DNA of 64,000 bases, from positions 3,286,001 through 3,350,000 of the forward strand of contig NC_008577.1 in assembly GCF_000203935.1 (NCBI RefSeq). The letters run 5' to 3'. Of the stretch, positions 46,138-55,741 are shown piece after piece. The DNA is from Shewanella sp. ANA-3 (GTDB lineage: Bacteria > Pseudomonadota > Gammaproteobacteria > Enterobacterales > Shewanellaceae). The translations under genes were made by a program, and so were the position numbers. Each line of letters starts with the position of its first letter. Position 1 is the stretch's first letter. The notes below the pieces were generated by a model, which had not been told where the DNA came from, did not search any database, and was given only the letters and a program-made list of their open reading frames with translations.

Positions 46138-47253
46138 CTAAGGGCATTTTTCGGCATAATCTTCAAGCATAGCCTTAAGCTGCCACCGCCAGTCACGCCA
46201 CAGCTCGGGGCTATGGGTTAATGCCAAATTCTCCCTAGTTAAGTACTGGCGAACTCTATCGCTATTTAGCGCGCTGTAACTTGGCCTTGGTGCCAGTTTA
46301 TTGCCTTTCTCAAGCGCTTTTGCAGCATAACTTAGGCTATCTATGGCGCTAATCGGCAACGCTTTATCTAATAACTTCAGTGCCAAGGCTTGGCGCTGGA
46401 TTTCGAGGGCAAATTCATACCAACTGCATTGCCCATGCCCAGCATAATGGAATAGTCTGGGTTCGCCACTAGCGTTTAACGGACTCGCTATTAACTGCCA
46501 AATAAGATGCGCGAGTGCATCTGCCCATGTCGGCGAACCTATTTGGTCGTTTATCACTGAGAGTGGCTGTCTATCGGGCATGGTAGCCATCAACCTCAGC
46601 ATGGTTTTCACAAAATTATGCCCATCGACACCGTACAGCCATGCGGTGCGAATAACCATCCCGCGCTCAGCCAAGATGCGCAGCACCGCTTGCTCCCCCG
46701 CGAGTTTACTCTTGCCATAGACAGATAAGGGCGCTGGTGTGGCGCTTTCGGTTAACCCGCGTTCAATTAAGCCGCTTTCAGTTAAACCACTATTACTTAA
46801 GCTGCTATCGGTTAAGCTGTTCTGATTTAACGCCAGTTCAGCAACCTCCGCTGGCTCGCCGCTAAACACATAATCGCTGGAGATATGTACCAAACGCGCG
46901 CCCGTGAGCGCACATTCGCTTGCCAATAACTCTGGCCCAAGGCTATTGACACGATAAGCCTCATCCACCGCCGTTTCTGCCCTATCGACCGCATTGTAGG
47001 CGGCGCAGTTGATCACCCAGTCAGGTTTAACGTGGGCAAAGACGGCGGCAACGCTCTGTTTACCACCAATATCTAACTGGGCATGGCTAAGCGCGTGCAC
47101 ACGAAAGGCGCGGCCATCGAATCGATAAGCCGCCCTGGCAAGCACTCGCACTAGAGCCTTAGACAGTTGGCTATCTGCGCCAGTCAACAATACTGTTGCT
47201 GTCGATTCTGGCTCGCCATTAGGCGCATACATCGCCTTGTTATCCTTTCGCAT
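46138..47253 (-). CDS. RmlD-like sugar-nucleotide reductase (extended SDR)
   Basis: 371 aa, longer than typical RmlD (about 290-300). Features: the N-terminal Rossmann segment VLLTGADSQLSKALVRVLAR, WVINCAAYNAVDRAE, LVHISSDYVFSGE, the catalytic Tyr/Lys in SVYGKSKLAGEQA, and VINDQIGSPTWADALAHLIW. This is the dTDP-4-dehydrorhamnose reductase family, but no rml genes are near, so the substrate is open. Between the SDYVFSG strand and the YGKSK helix sits an extra low-complexity segment (NQNSLTDSSLSNSGLTESGL) coded by 15-bp repeats. The glycine motif GADSQL departs from the usual GxxGQLG. It is 16 bp after the PHP gene in one operon. Confidence 0.82.
   Translation of the reverse strand: MRKDNKAMYAPNGEPESTATVLLTGADSQLSKALVRVLARAAYRFDGRAFRVHALSHAQLDIGGKQSVAAVFAHVKPDWVINCAAYNAVDRAETAVDEAYRVNSLGPELLASECALTGARLVHISSDYVFSGEPAEVAELALNQNSLTDSSLSNSGLTESGLIERGLTESATPAPLSVYGKSKLAGEQAVLRILAERGMVIRTAWLYGVDGHNFVKTMLRLMATMPDRQPLSVINDQIGSPTWADALAHLIWQLIASPLNASGEPRLFHYAGHGQCSWYEFALEIQRQALALKLLDKALPISAIDSLSYAAKALEKGNKLAPRPSYSALNSDRVRQYLTRENLALTHSPELWRDWRWQLKAMLEDYAEKCP
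46744..46833. repeat. Six degenerate 15-bp tandem repeats inside the RmlD-like gene
   Basis: Units starting at 46744, 46759, 46774, 46789, 46804 and 46819 follow the pattern GCTTTCGGTTAAGCC with changes. The unit length keeps the frame and encodes pentapeptides like TESGL (NQNSL, TDSSL, SNSGL, TESGL, IERGL, TESAT). Confidence 0.8.
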
Positions 47254-47269
47254 TATTAACGTCGGCGCC

Positions 47270-48028
47270 TCAAGCGATATCGTCGCTAAACAACGGCATT
47301 AAATCAGCAACGCTTTGATGCCCCCGCTGAGTTAAGAAGTTAAGCAGTGCCATCGGTGAGCGATTAAGCAGCTTATCCTTTGGATAATCAACTGCTTCAA
47401 TAATACTTAAGGCACGGTCAAACCCGCCGAGACTAAAAGCCACATGGGAATCTGAGCCCATCACTAAGGTGGCCCCCAATTCTTTTGCCGCTTTAGCAAT
47501 CGCGGTGCAGTTAGCTTCGCTGCCCTTGCGAGAGACTTCAAAGGAGGAGTTATTGATTTCAAGCGCCACTCCATATTCGGCGGCAGCTGCGGCTACAGCC
47601 TCAATATCAATGGGATAAGCAGGATTACCCGGATGGGTAATAATATCGACCTTGCCGCTTTTAATGGCGTTAATCATCGCCTCGGTATGGGTGGCCTTAT
47701 CCGAAGGCGGAAATACTGGTTCATGGAATCCTGCCAACACAATATCGAGCTGCGACAGATAATCGCCAAAGTAATCGATTTCACCTTCGCGGTTTTTAAT
47801 ATTGGCCTCGATGCCGCGTAAAATCCCCACGCCATCAACCATACGCGGGAGCACGCGTAAATTCACAAAATGCCAAAAATGCGGTGCATCCGCCATCGCC
47901 GGGCCATGGTCAGTGGTGGCAAACAGACGGATCCCCTTTTGCTTCGCCACCGCCAAATAATCGTGGATAGTGCTATAGGCATGGGTAGATGCCAAGGTAT
48001 GGGTATGGGTATCGACTGGGTACTGCAT
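47270..48028 (-). CDS. PHP-domain phosphatase (YcdX family)
   Basis: 252 aa. The metal-binding motifs of the PHP superfamily are present: [50 protein letters not shown] and [13 protein letters not shown]. coli YcdX has three zinc ions and phosphatase activity on unknown natural substrates. It shares an operon with the RmlD-like gene and starts 75 bp after the helicase gene's stop, all on the minus strand. Confidence 0.92.
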   Translation of the reverse strand: MQYPVDTHTHTLASTHAYSTIHDYLAVAKQKGIRLFATTDHGPAMADAPHFWHFVNLRVLPRMVDGVGILRGIEANIKNREGEIDYFGDYLSQLDIVLAGFHEPVFPPSDKATHTEAMINAIKSGKVDIITHPGNPAYPIDIEAVAAAAAEYGVALEINNSSFEVSRKGSEANCTAIAKAAKELGATLVMGSDSHVAFSLGGFDRALSIIEAVDYPKDKLLNRSPMALLNFLTQRGHQSVADLMPLFSDDIA

Positions 48029-48102
48029 GGGTCACCTCTGTCTTGTACTATTGTGTTCAGTATGGTGTTAACCATTATTCGGTTAACGTCCCTTAGACTT
48101 AG

Positions 48103-51100
48103 CTAGTGGAAAAGCGAGAGCAATTCATCGGCACTGCCTTGCCACGCGCCTTTGCCCTTTCCTTCGAGAATACTATCCGCTAAACCTTGCTTATGCTGCT
48201 GCATTTCTTGGATTTTCTCTTCGACCGTGCCTTCGGCAATCAGCTTGTAGACGAACACTGGGTTTTCTTGACCAATCCGGTGCGCCCTGTCCGTCGCTTG
48301 CTTTTCTGCCGCCGGATTCCACCAAGGATCGTAATGGATAACCGTATCCGCCGCGGTGAGATTAAGCCCAGTGCCGCCCGCCTTTAAGCTGATTAAAAAT
48401 ACCGGCGTATCGCCTTCTTGGAACTTATCAATTTGCCCCTGACGCAGCCGAGTTTGCCCCGTCAGTTTGCTGTAGTCGATGTTGAGGGATTGCAGCAATT
48501 CCTCAATTAACAGCAACATACTGGTAAATTGGCTGAAGATTAAAATCTTGCGACCTTCCTGCACCATTTCCGGCAGGTTTTGGTTTAGCCAATTTAGCTT
48601 GGCATTATTTTTAACCTTTTGCGCTTGCTCTAGTTTGACTAACCGCGGATCGCAGCAGGCTTGGCGCAATTTGAGCAAGGCATCTAAAAACTCGATATGG
48701 CTGCCCGCCACGCCTTGGGTTGCAAACAATTCTCGAATTTTTTTCTCCATACTCAGGCGAATACTTTCGTATAGATTACGCTGGTCTTTCTCAAGCTCTA
48801 GGGTTTGAAGGATCTCGGTTTTAGGCGGCAGCTCAGTCACCACCTCGGCCTTGGTTCGCCTTAGCACAAAGGGGGCGATACGTTGACTCAACACCTTCGC
48901 CTGCTCGCTATCGCCATAACGCTCAATCCGATAGCGAAACGCCTTATTGAAATAGGCCGTTGTTCCCAAGAGTCCCGGTAAACAAAAATCCATCAATGAC
49001 TTGAGTTCACCTAAATGATTCTCAAGGGGCGTGCCGGTAAGGCAGAGTCTAAACGGCGCTTGCAACGCCTTAATTTGCTGGCTCACTTTGGCTTGGGCGT
49101 TTTTAATCTGCTGCGCCTCATCAAGCACGATATGCTCAAACGGCTGAGCCTGGTAATAATCGTAATCCCGCACCATAAGGGGATAAGTTGTGACGACGAC
49201 ATCAAACTCGCTTAATCGCGATAACAGCGGCCCACGCTGCGCGCCATGAATCACCGCCAAGGTTAACGACGGCGCAAACTTGGCCGCCTCCTTCGCCCAG
49301 TTCCCCACTAAACTGGTTGGGCAAATAATCAGACTCGGCAGTCTTGGTTGCCCAACGGATTTAGCCTCCTGCTGCTTTAGCAGAAATGCCAAGGTTTGAA
49401 TGGTTTTCCCAAGCCCCATGTCGTCGGCTAAGATGCCGCCGAGTTGATATTCCTTTAAAAAACAAAGCCAATTTAAGCCCTGCTGCTGATAAGCCCGCAG
49501 CTGTGCATTCAGTCCCGTCGGCGCGCTGACCGCAACCACACCATTAAATTCGGCTAACTTTGTCGCGAGCTGACGCACCCTTTCACCATTGAGCAGGCTA
49601 ATCTCGCTTTCGGCTAACTCATTGAGTAAATGCGCACGGTACTTAGGTAAGGCGATACTCTGGCCGCGATGCTGCTCAAACAACTCTTGAATAATGCTCA
49701 TTAAAGGCTTGATAACACTGGCCTTAATTTTAAGCCATTCGCCAGAGGGGCTGGGTAGCAATAACTCGGCATCATCAGCCGGCTCACCATGTTGTTTTAA
49801 CCAAGTGGCCACCAGCGGCAACATAGGTAAGCGTTGGCCATTGATATCGGCATGTAACGACAGAGAGAACCAGCCTTCTTGACTGTCATCCAGCTCAACC
49901 GTTAACGGCGTATCGACCACCTTAAGGCTAAACTCTGGGGCAAATCGCACCTCTATACCTTGAGTTTGTAATTTTGGGACTTCTTCATCGATAAACGCTA
50001 GCCATTCCCGAATCGCATCGGGCAAGTTGCCTAAGCTCCAGAGGGAAGCCCCATTTGCTGCGCCCTCCAAGCTAAAGCGGCTAAAGCCAAGGGTTTGCAA
50101 CTTTGACACGGCTTGCAGCTCTTCTTCAAGCGTGCGGTTAATTTGATAGGTGGTTCCGCCTTGAGTCACTAGGGTTAATGCTTCTTTGGCGGCATTGCCA
50201 CTTAAAACGAGATCCCCGTAGACAAATTCCAGCGCGAGATACGGCTGGGCGATGCGAGTATCCAGTGCAGACGGCTGCGTGCTGCCAAGTGGCATTGTGC
50301 CTGCGGGGATTGCCTTAAGCGTCAAACGAAGCTGTAACTTATCTCTCAGCTCGACAAAATCGATGGCACTTGGCGGCGGTACAGTACGCGCCGAAAAATG
50401 CTTGATCAGTCGATGGCTCACCAATTCAACCTGAGTGCTCGGCACGGGCGGCATTTGGCTGAGTAGCCGAAGCTTATCGACGCTAATGTCGGTATCGATA
50501 AGGCCGATGTGAAAATAATCCAGCTCGATATAGTAAGGCGGCTCTGTCGGCACCAGCTCCCAGTTATCCCGCTCGGGTAAGACTAGGCGCATTTGCTTGT
50601 GTTCGCTGTCGATATCCTGCCAAAGAAATTGCGGTGTAATGGCCTCACCCGCGGTTAATGCGAGGCGGCTCTCCTCCCAGAAGCAGCGTTCGGTAGCGAG
50701 CATTTTCTCAATCGCTACCGCCCCTAATTGCGCCTTAAGATACAGGCGTGATGCACCGTGGCGTCTGGTCGACATAATAAGATTTAAGATCAGCACATCC
50801 TCGGCGCCAATCCAAGCGGGCATATAATATTGCACGTCCGAGAGCGCAATCTTAGTGCCCTTATTGTAACCGCCCTTCTTGCCAAGCTTGCCGCGTCTCA
50901 GCTCAATAAACACCCCGTTATCGTCCTTTGAGAGGATATACAGCACCCTGTCATCGTAGAGGGATTCGACATCATTCATATTGGGGTCATCGGCTTCATC
51001 GAGTAGGTGTAACCATTGAGCGATACGTTGATCTTCAACGGTTTTATCCGTGAGCAAACTGTAGAGCACCGCGGCCATATGTTTACAGTTGCCGCTGGCA

Positions 51101-51351
51101 GGGCAGGAACAGAAGCCATTCATCACGAGTTTATGATTGACACTGACTAGACGAATATCCTGACGATAGGGCGTGGTTTCCGTGCCCGTGACTGTGCCTT
51201 CGATATGGCGAAAATCGGCATTGGCTTTCGCGCTTAACACCCTCCCCTGCATCACATAATCACGGGCGCGCATCAGTGTCGGCGGCGTGAATAAGGACTC
51301 AATAGCCGTTTGAGTCAATTGGATTGGCTCTTGGGGGGACAAGCGATTCAT
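48103..51351 (-). CDS. SNF2-family helicase with SWIM zinc finger
   Basis: 1082 aa from ATG 51351 (MNRLSPQEPIQLTQ); the frame also opens at a TTG at 51420 that would add 23 less typical residues. The N-terminal SWIM finger reads CSCPASGNCKHMAAVL (about residues 80-95). A long middle region comes next, then an SF2/SNF2 ATPase: Walker A ADDMGLGKTIQTLAFL, VLDEAQQIKN (DEAQ box), LCLTGTPLENHLGEL, ILIFSQFTSML, and motif VI DRAHRIGQENPVFVYKL. Bacterial members (RapA/HepA relatives) are thought to move along DNA and remodel RNA polymerase or repair complexes. This gene has no restriction or methylase neighbours, so a housekeeping role is likelier than defence. Confidence 0.92.
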   Translation of the reverse strand: MNRLSPQEPIQLTQTAIESLFTPPTLMRARDYVMQGRVLSAKANADFRHIEGTVTGTETTPYRQDIRLVSVNHKLVMNGFCSCPASGNCKHMAAVLYSLLTDKTVEDQRIAQWLHLLDEADDPNMNDVESLYDDRVLYILSKDDNGVFIELRRGKLGKKGGYNKGTKIALSDVQYYMPAWIGAEDVLILNLIMSTRRHGASRLYLKAQLGAVAIEKMLATERCFWEESRLALTAGEAITPQFLWQDIDSEHKQMRLVLPERDNWELVPTEPPYYIELDYFHIGLIDTDISVDKLRLLSQMPPVPSTQVELVSHRLIKHFSARTVPPPSAIDFVELRDKLQLRLTLKAIPAGTMPLGSTQPSALDTRIAQPYLALEFVYGDLVLSGNAAKEALTLVTQGGTTYQINRTLEEELQAVSKLQTLGFSRFSLEGAANGASLWSLGNLPDAIREWLAFIDEEVPKLQTQGIEVRFAPEFSLKVVDTPLTVELDDSQEGWFSLSLHADINGQRLPMLPLVATWLKQHGEPADDAELLLPSPSGEWLKIKASVIKPLMSIIQELFEQHRGQSIALPKYRAHLLNELAESEISLLNGERVRQLATKLAEFNGVVAVSAPTGLNAQLRAYQQQGLNWLCFLKEYQLGGILADDMGLGKTIQTLAFLLKQQEAKSVGQPRLPSLIICPTSLVGNWAKEAAKFAPSLTLAVIHGAQRGPLLSRLSEFDVVVTTYPLMVRDYDYYQAQPFEHIVLDEAQQIKNAQAKVSQQIKALQAPFRLCLTGTPLENHLGELKSLMDFCLPGLLGTTAYFNKAFRYRIERYGDSEQAKVLSQRIAPFVLRRTKAEVVTELPPKTEILQTLELEKDQRNLYESIRLSMEKKIRELFATQGVAGSHIEFLDALLKLRQACCDPRLVKLEQAQKVKNNAKLNWLNQNLPEMVQEGRKILIFSQFTSMLLLIEELLQSLNIDYSKLTGQTRLRQGQIDKFQEGDTPVFLISLKAGGTGLNLTAADTVIHYDPWWNPAAEKQATDRAHRIGQENPVFVYKLIAEGTVEEKIQEMQQHKQGLADSILEGKGKGAWQGSADELLSLFH

Positions 51352-51494
51352 CTGCAAAACCTTGAAACTCAAAAATACCTCGACGGACAATAACCCATGA
51401 TTGTCTAAGGCATTTATCAACGTGTAAGGGAGAATTGTATTGAAACCTAATGGGGAAAGCCAGAATAGGACTCACATACGAGAGCCGGATAACA

Positions 51495-51517
51495 TACCCG
51501 CAGGGCTCGCCTGCGGG
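51495..51517 (-). terminator. Hairpin downstream of the DUF885 gene
   Basis: ACCCGCAGG, loop GCTCG, CCTGCGGGT. It lies just after the DUF885 stop on the minus strand. The T-tract is poor, so the strength is uncertain. Confidence 0.5.
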
Positions 51518-51535
51518 TCGTTAGCTCATGCAAGC

Positions 51536-53359
51536 TTAGGCTTGGCTGCGTTTTTCGGCGATATAACGGTCAACTAATTTTTCTAGAATATCTAAGGGAA
51601 CCGCACCATTTTTCAGCACTACATCGTGAAAATCCCGTAAATCGAATTTATCCCCTAGGGCTTGTTTGGCTTTTTCCCGCAGTTCGAGAATTTTCATCAT
51701 GCCCACCTTATAGGCCGTCGCTTGACCGGGCATAACGATATAACGCTCGATTTCGGCGGTCACGTCGCGATCGGACATACCGGTGTTTTGTTTCATATAG
51801 TCAATGGCTTGCTCACGGGTCCAGCGGCTATGGTGGATACCCGTATCGACAACCAGACGCACGGCCCTAAACAGCTCCGCCTGTAATCGACCAATATTGT
51901 CGAAGGGATCTTGCTGAAAACCGAGTTCCCAGGCTAAACGCTCAGAATAGAGCGCCCAACCTTCGATATAGGCCGTAAAAGGTGCCATCTTGCGGATCAG
52001 CGGTTGCCCTTCAAGCTCCATAGCCACCGCGATTTGGAAGTGATGCCCTGGGATGCCCTCATGGTAAGCCAAGGTACGCATGCCGTATTTAGGGGTCGCT
52101 TTGATATCGAACAGGTTGGCGTAGAAACGCCCCGGACGACTACCATCAATCGCCGGCTGCTGGTAATAAGCGCCCGGTGCAGTTTTCTCTTTAAATTCAG
52201 GAATGCGCACCACTTCCATCCCCGCTTTAGGACGAATACGGAAGGCGTTATCTAAGCCCGCATTCACCTCGTCGAGGATTTTTTGGTAATCCACTAAGAT
52301 CTGCGCCCGGCCCGCATCTGAGTCTTCATAATAGAACTTAGGATCGGCGGCCAGCGCTTCGATTGCCACCGAGAATCCTTGGCTGGTGTCGTATCCCTGC
52401 GCGGCCAAAATCGTCATGATTTCGTCCTGAATACGGCTCACCTCGGCTAATCCCTTGGCATGGATCTCATCGGCGCTGTAATTTGTGGTGGTAAAAAACT
52501 TCAGCAACTGCTCATAGGCGACGTCCCCATTCGGCAAAGCCCAATAACCATCGTCCGTACCCGCTTTGGCTTGTAACGCCGTGAAGTAATCGATAAAGAG
52601 TCGATATGCCGGTTTAACATCGGATTCGATATTGGCTTTTGCCTGCGCGAGCAAACGCGCCTGTTCATCGGCACTGATTTGCGTGTCGGCGAGCTTAGTC
52701 TTAAAGGAGCTATAGAGAATATTGTCTTCGACGGGCGCGTTGATGAAGTCATTCATCTCGGTTAGCACCCGCTCAATCACAAACTTAGGCGGAATAATGC
52801 CCTTAGCCTCTCGAAGCTTTAATCCTTCTAAGGTTTGGCCAAATTTAGTCTTCACCGCAATTAAGCGTGATAGGTAGTTTTCGGCATCTTCAACCGAGTG
52901 CACCTGATGCTGAGCCTGCATAAAGCTCGGATAACCATTTTGCACACCAAACAACTGATTGACTGGATAATTGTGGTAACGATAGGGTTCAGATGCTAAG
53001 GCAAAATCCGCCAGATACAGTGCGATGTCCTTGGAAATGCGCTGATTATCATCCAGATCGGTATCTTGGTAGCTGAGTAAGGTATCCCTTAGGGCACGGA
53101 CTTGGGTAAAGGTTTTATCCATGGCCGCTGGGCTATCATCGTCGAGCAAGGCATTGTGGCCAGTGATGCCAACGGATTCTAAAAATCCCAAGGAGGTTAA
53201 GGTCTCGGGGCTTTCGAATGCCATTTTGACCATGCTTCTATCTAAAAATGCGCGGAAGAAAAAAGGCTTTTTCGCAAACCATTCATGGGCGGCGAGCGCC
53301 CCGAGCAACAGCACTAAGGCAAGAGTGCCCAGTCCAATTCGTTTTAATACCGTTTTCAA
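51536..53359 (-). CDS. DUF885-family metalloprotein, membrane-anchored
   Basis: 607 aa from a TTG start at 53359, supported by AAGGAG eight bases upstream. The N-terminal hydrophobic segment (LGTLALVLLLGALAAHEWF) is a signal anchor or uncleaved signal, so the protein acts in the periplasm. The core is mainly helical with a zincin-like metal site LAYHEGIPGHHFQIAVAM and a downstream Glu in YIEGWALYSERLAWELG. This is the DUF885 pattern, related by structure to M32-like carboxypeptidases. It is probably a peptidase, but the substrate is unknown. Confidence 0.9.
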   Translation of the reverse strand: MKTVLKRIGLGTLALVLLLGALAAHEWFAKKPFFFRAFLDRSMVKMAFESPETLTSLGFLESVGITGHNALLDDDSPAAMDKTFTQVRALRDTLLSYQDTDLDDNQRISKDIALYLADFALASEPYRYHNYPVNQLFGVQNGYPSFMQAQHQVHSVEDAENYLSRLIAVKTKFGQTLEGLKLREAKGIIPPKFVIERVLTEMNDFINAPVEDNILYSSFKTKLADTQISADEQARLLAQAKANIESDVKPAYRLFIDYFTALQAKAGTDDGYWALPNGDVAYEQLLKFFTTTNYSADEIHAKGLAEVSRIQDEIMTILAAQGYDTSQGFSVAIEALAADPKFYYEDSDAGRAQILVDYQKILDEVNAGLDNAFRIRPKAGMEVVRIPEFKEKTAPGAYYQQPAIDGSRPGRFYANLFDIKATPKYGMRTLAYHEGIPGHHFQIAVAMELEGQPLIRKMAPFTAYIEGWALYSERLAWELGFQQDPFDNIGRLQAELFRAVRLVVDTGIHHSRWTREQAIDYMKQNTGMSDRDVTAEIERYIVMPGQATAYKVGMMKILELREKAKQALGDKFDLRDFHDVVLKNGAVPLDILEKLVDRYIAEKRSQA

Positions 53360-53624
53360 TATTCACGCTCCTTGCCATTGTCGGGACCATGCGCCCAAGA
53401 TAATTTGGCAGCGAGAATACCACCATCACAGTTAAGCAACAATTTTATAACGTAACGAATCATTGCAATTAGTGTTTGCCAGCATAGCGCCTCAGCCCGG
53501 CAAAAACTATCAGAAGAATAAGCAGATAGCGAACGGTTAACACAATGCGCAACGAGCACATTGATAAGTTAGGATTGCGGCTACTTTTGCAAGCCGTGAT
53601 GTCACTACCTAAGCAAGCATACAG

Positions 53625-55571
53625 CTATCCATGCAATAGCTTAGCCTCGGCTTTTTCAAGCCTTCTGGGCTTACCCACAATCAGTAAAATATCACCCGCG
53701 CGAAAGACCCAATCCTGCGCAGGATGTTCAACTTCGGCGCCGCTGCGACGGATGGCCCTTAACTCTACCCGAAGCAGCTCCCAGTCAATATCCGCCACTT
53801 GCTTACCCACGGCATCCGCGCCGCGGTGTAACAGCACGGCATGGAGCGACTCTAAGGTAAAGTCAGTTTCGGTACCCGAGAAGAAACCGTGTAAAAATTG
53901 ATAATGGTTGCGCCGCTCCGACTCCAGTCGCTTAAGGATCCGCGCCAACGGTACACCACATTGATGCAGCACCTGCGAGACCAACATCAAACTGCCCTCT
54001 AAAGTTTCGGGGATCACCTGATTCGCCCCCGCCTTTTGCAGCATGTCTAACTCACTGTCATCGCGGGTTCTGACCAGAATTTTAGCGTCGGGCGCCAATT
54101 GCTTACACAGGGGTAAGGCTTCTTCTAAACTGCGGGTTTCGCAGAAGGTAATAACGATCATTTTGGCGTGTTTAATCCCTACCTGCTTAAGGATTGCCCG
54201 CTTACACACATCGCCAAAGTAAATCGGCTCCCCTGCCCGGCGCGCCTCAGACACCCGCGTGGGGTCAAGATCGAGTACCAAATAGGGCACGGCTTCTGTC
54301 TTTAAAAACCGGGCTATGGTTTGACCAACACGTCCGTAACCTAAAATCACCACCAGATCATGGTCCTCGGTAATAATCGGCACCACTTCATCCACATGCC
54401 CCGACTGGCGGATCCCTAACAGCCACTTGGCAATATCTACGCTATGGCGCACCAACCAAGGGGCAATGCTCATAGACAATACCGCAACCATCACCAGCAT
54501 AGTACTGAGCTGATTGCTCAATAACCCATAACTTACGGCAAGGGCTAACACCACAAAACTGAATTCGCCGACCTGAGCCAGACTCAAAGCCGTGCTGATA
54601 GCAATCCGAAAAGGCTCGCCGACCAGTCGCAATAAACCATGGACTATCAGCGCTTTGCCCACCACGACTGCGAGCAAGATCAGTAAAATCTGCCACCAGA
54701 ATTGCATCACCAGTGCGAAATCGAGCATCATGCCGATGGAGATAAAAAACAGCCCCATGAGTAAATCGCGAAACGGCCGAATATCCGCCTCTAGCTGGCG
54801 GCGGTATTGACTCTCACCGAGCAGCATTCCCGCCATAAAGGCGCCGAGCGCCATAGACAAACCTAACCACTGGGTAAAAGCTCCCGTAACTAAAGCCACC
54901 ACCAGCGTCGAGAGTACAAAGAGTTCATTGGAGCGGGATCTTGCCACCTCATCAAACAAGCGAGGCAAAGCCCATTTGCCTAAGGCCATCAGTAAAAAGA
55001 AGGCAAGAATCCCCTTAAGTAGCGCCAAGGTAATCGTCGCTAACATCAAGGGCTCATCATTCTGCCCGAGTAATGGCAGCAAAATAAGCAGAGGAACGAC
55101 GGCTAAATCCTGAAATAACAACACACTGACCGACAGCTCGCCATGACGGCGCCTAAGCCAGCCCTGCTCATTAAGTAGCTTGAGTACAATCGCGGTGGAG
55201 GAAAGGGCAATCGCTGCGCCTATAACTAAAGATTCTATGCCATTCAAGCCACAGGCTAAGGCAACCAACATAGTGAGTACTGTGGTGACAATCACCTGCG
55301 CGCTACCTAATCCAAATACGGTTCTGCGCATGGCCCACAATCTTGGCACCGAAAACTCGAGTCCCAGCGTAAACATCAAGAGCACAACCCCAAGTTCGGC
55401 GACGGACTGCATTTGCTGCTGGGTAAACCAGTGGAATCCACTGGGGCCACTCACCACTCCGGTTAATAAATACGCCAAAATCGCCGGCAAGCCGATACGC
55501 CGCAGCAAGGCAATCGCGACGATGGCGATCAGCAACATAAGGAGAACTTGGATCAAGAAACCATGCTCCAT
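53625..55571 (-). CDS. KefB/KefC-type monovalent cation:proton antiporter (CPA2)
   Basis: 648 aa from ATG 55571 (MEHGFLIQVLL); the TTG at 55592 has no ribosome site. The Na/H exchanger domain has about 12-13 helices (AILAYLLTGVVSGPSGFHWF, LMFTLGLEFSVPRLW, AIALSSTAIVLKLLNEQG). A cytosolic RCK/TrkA-N domain follows with the nucleotide motif VILGYGRVGQTIARFLK and VLDLDPTRV, then a TrkA-C domain (DFTLESLHAVLLHRGADAVG). It exchanges K+ (or Na+) for H+. The Kef glutathione-binding residues cannot be judged by eye, so CPA2 class is firm and KefB/C naming is not. Confidence 0.93.
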   Translation of the reverse strand: MEHGFLIQVLLMLLIAIVAIALLRRIGLPAILAYLLTGVVSGPSGFHWFTQQQMQSVAELGVVLLMFTLGLEFSVPRLWAMRRTVFGLGSAQVIVTTVLTMLVALACGLNGIESLVIGAAIALSSTAIVLKLLNEQGWLRRRHGELSVSVLLFQDLAVVPLLILLPLLGQNDEPLMLATITLALLKGILAFFLLMALGKWALPRLFDEVARSRSNELFVLSTLVVALVTGAFTQWLGLSMALGAFMAGMLLGESQYRRQLEADIRPFRDLLMGLFFISIGMMLDFALVMQFWWQILLILLAVVVGKALIVHGLLRLVGEPFRIAISTALSLAQVGEFSFVVLALAVSYGLLSNQLSTMLVMVAVLSMSIAPWLVRHSVDIAKWLLGIRQSGHVDEVVPIITEDHDLVVILGYGRVGQTIARFLKTEAVPYLVLDLDPTRVSEARRAGEPIYFGDVCKRAILKQVGIKHAKMIVITFCETRSLEEALPLCKQLAPDAKILVRTRDDSELDMLQKAGANQVIPETLEGSLMLVSQVLHQCGVPLARILKRLESERRNHYQFLHGFFSGTETDFTLESLHAVLLHRGADAVGKQVADIDWELLRVELRAIRRSGAEVEHPAQDWVFRAGDILLIVGKPRRLEKAEAKLLHG

Positions 55572-55741
55572 AGGCTCGATAACTCCTGTCAAATAACTGG
55601 CGTGTCAAAAATATGGGAGTGCGCTTTAAGCTTAACTGAGTGACATACAAAGACAAATTTTATTAGCAAACAACACGGCACACATATTGCTTAATATGGA
55701 CAATAGTTCCAATTGCCATTTCATTTGCTGGGGTAAACATA

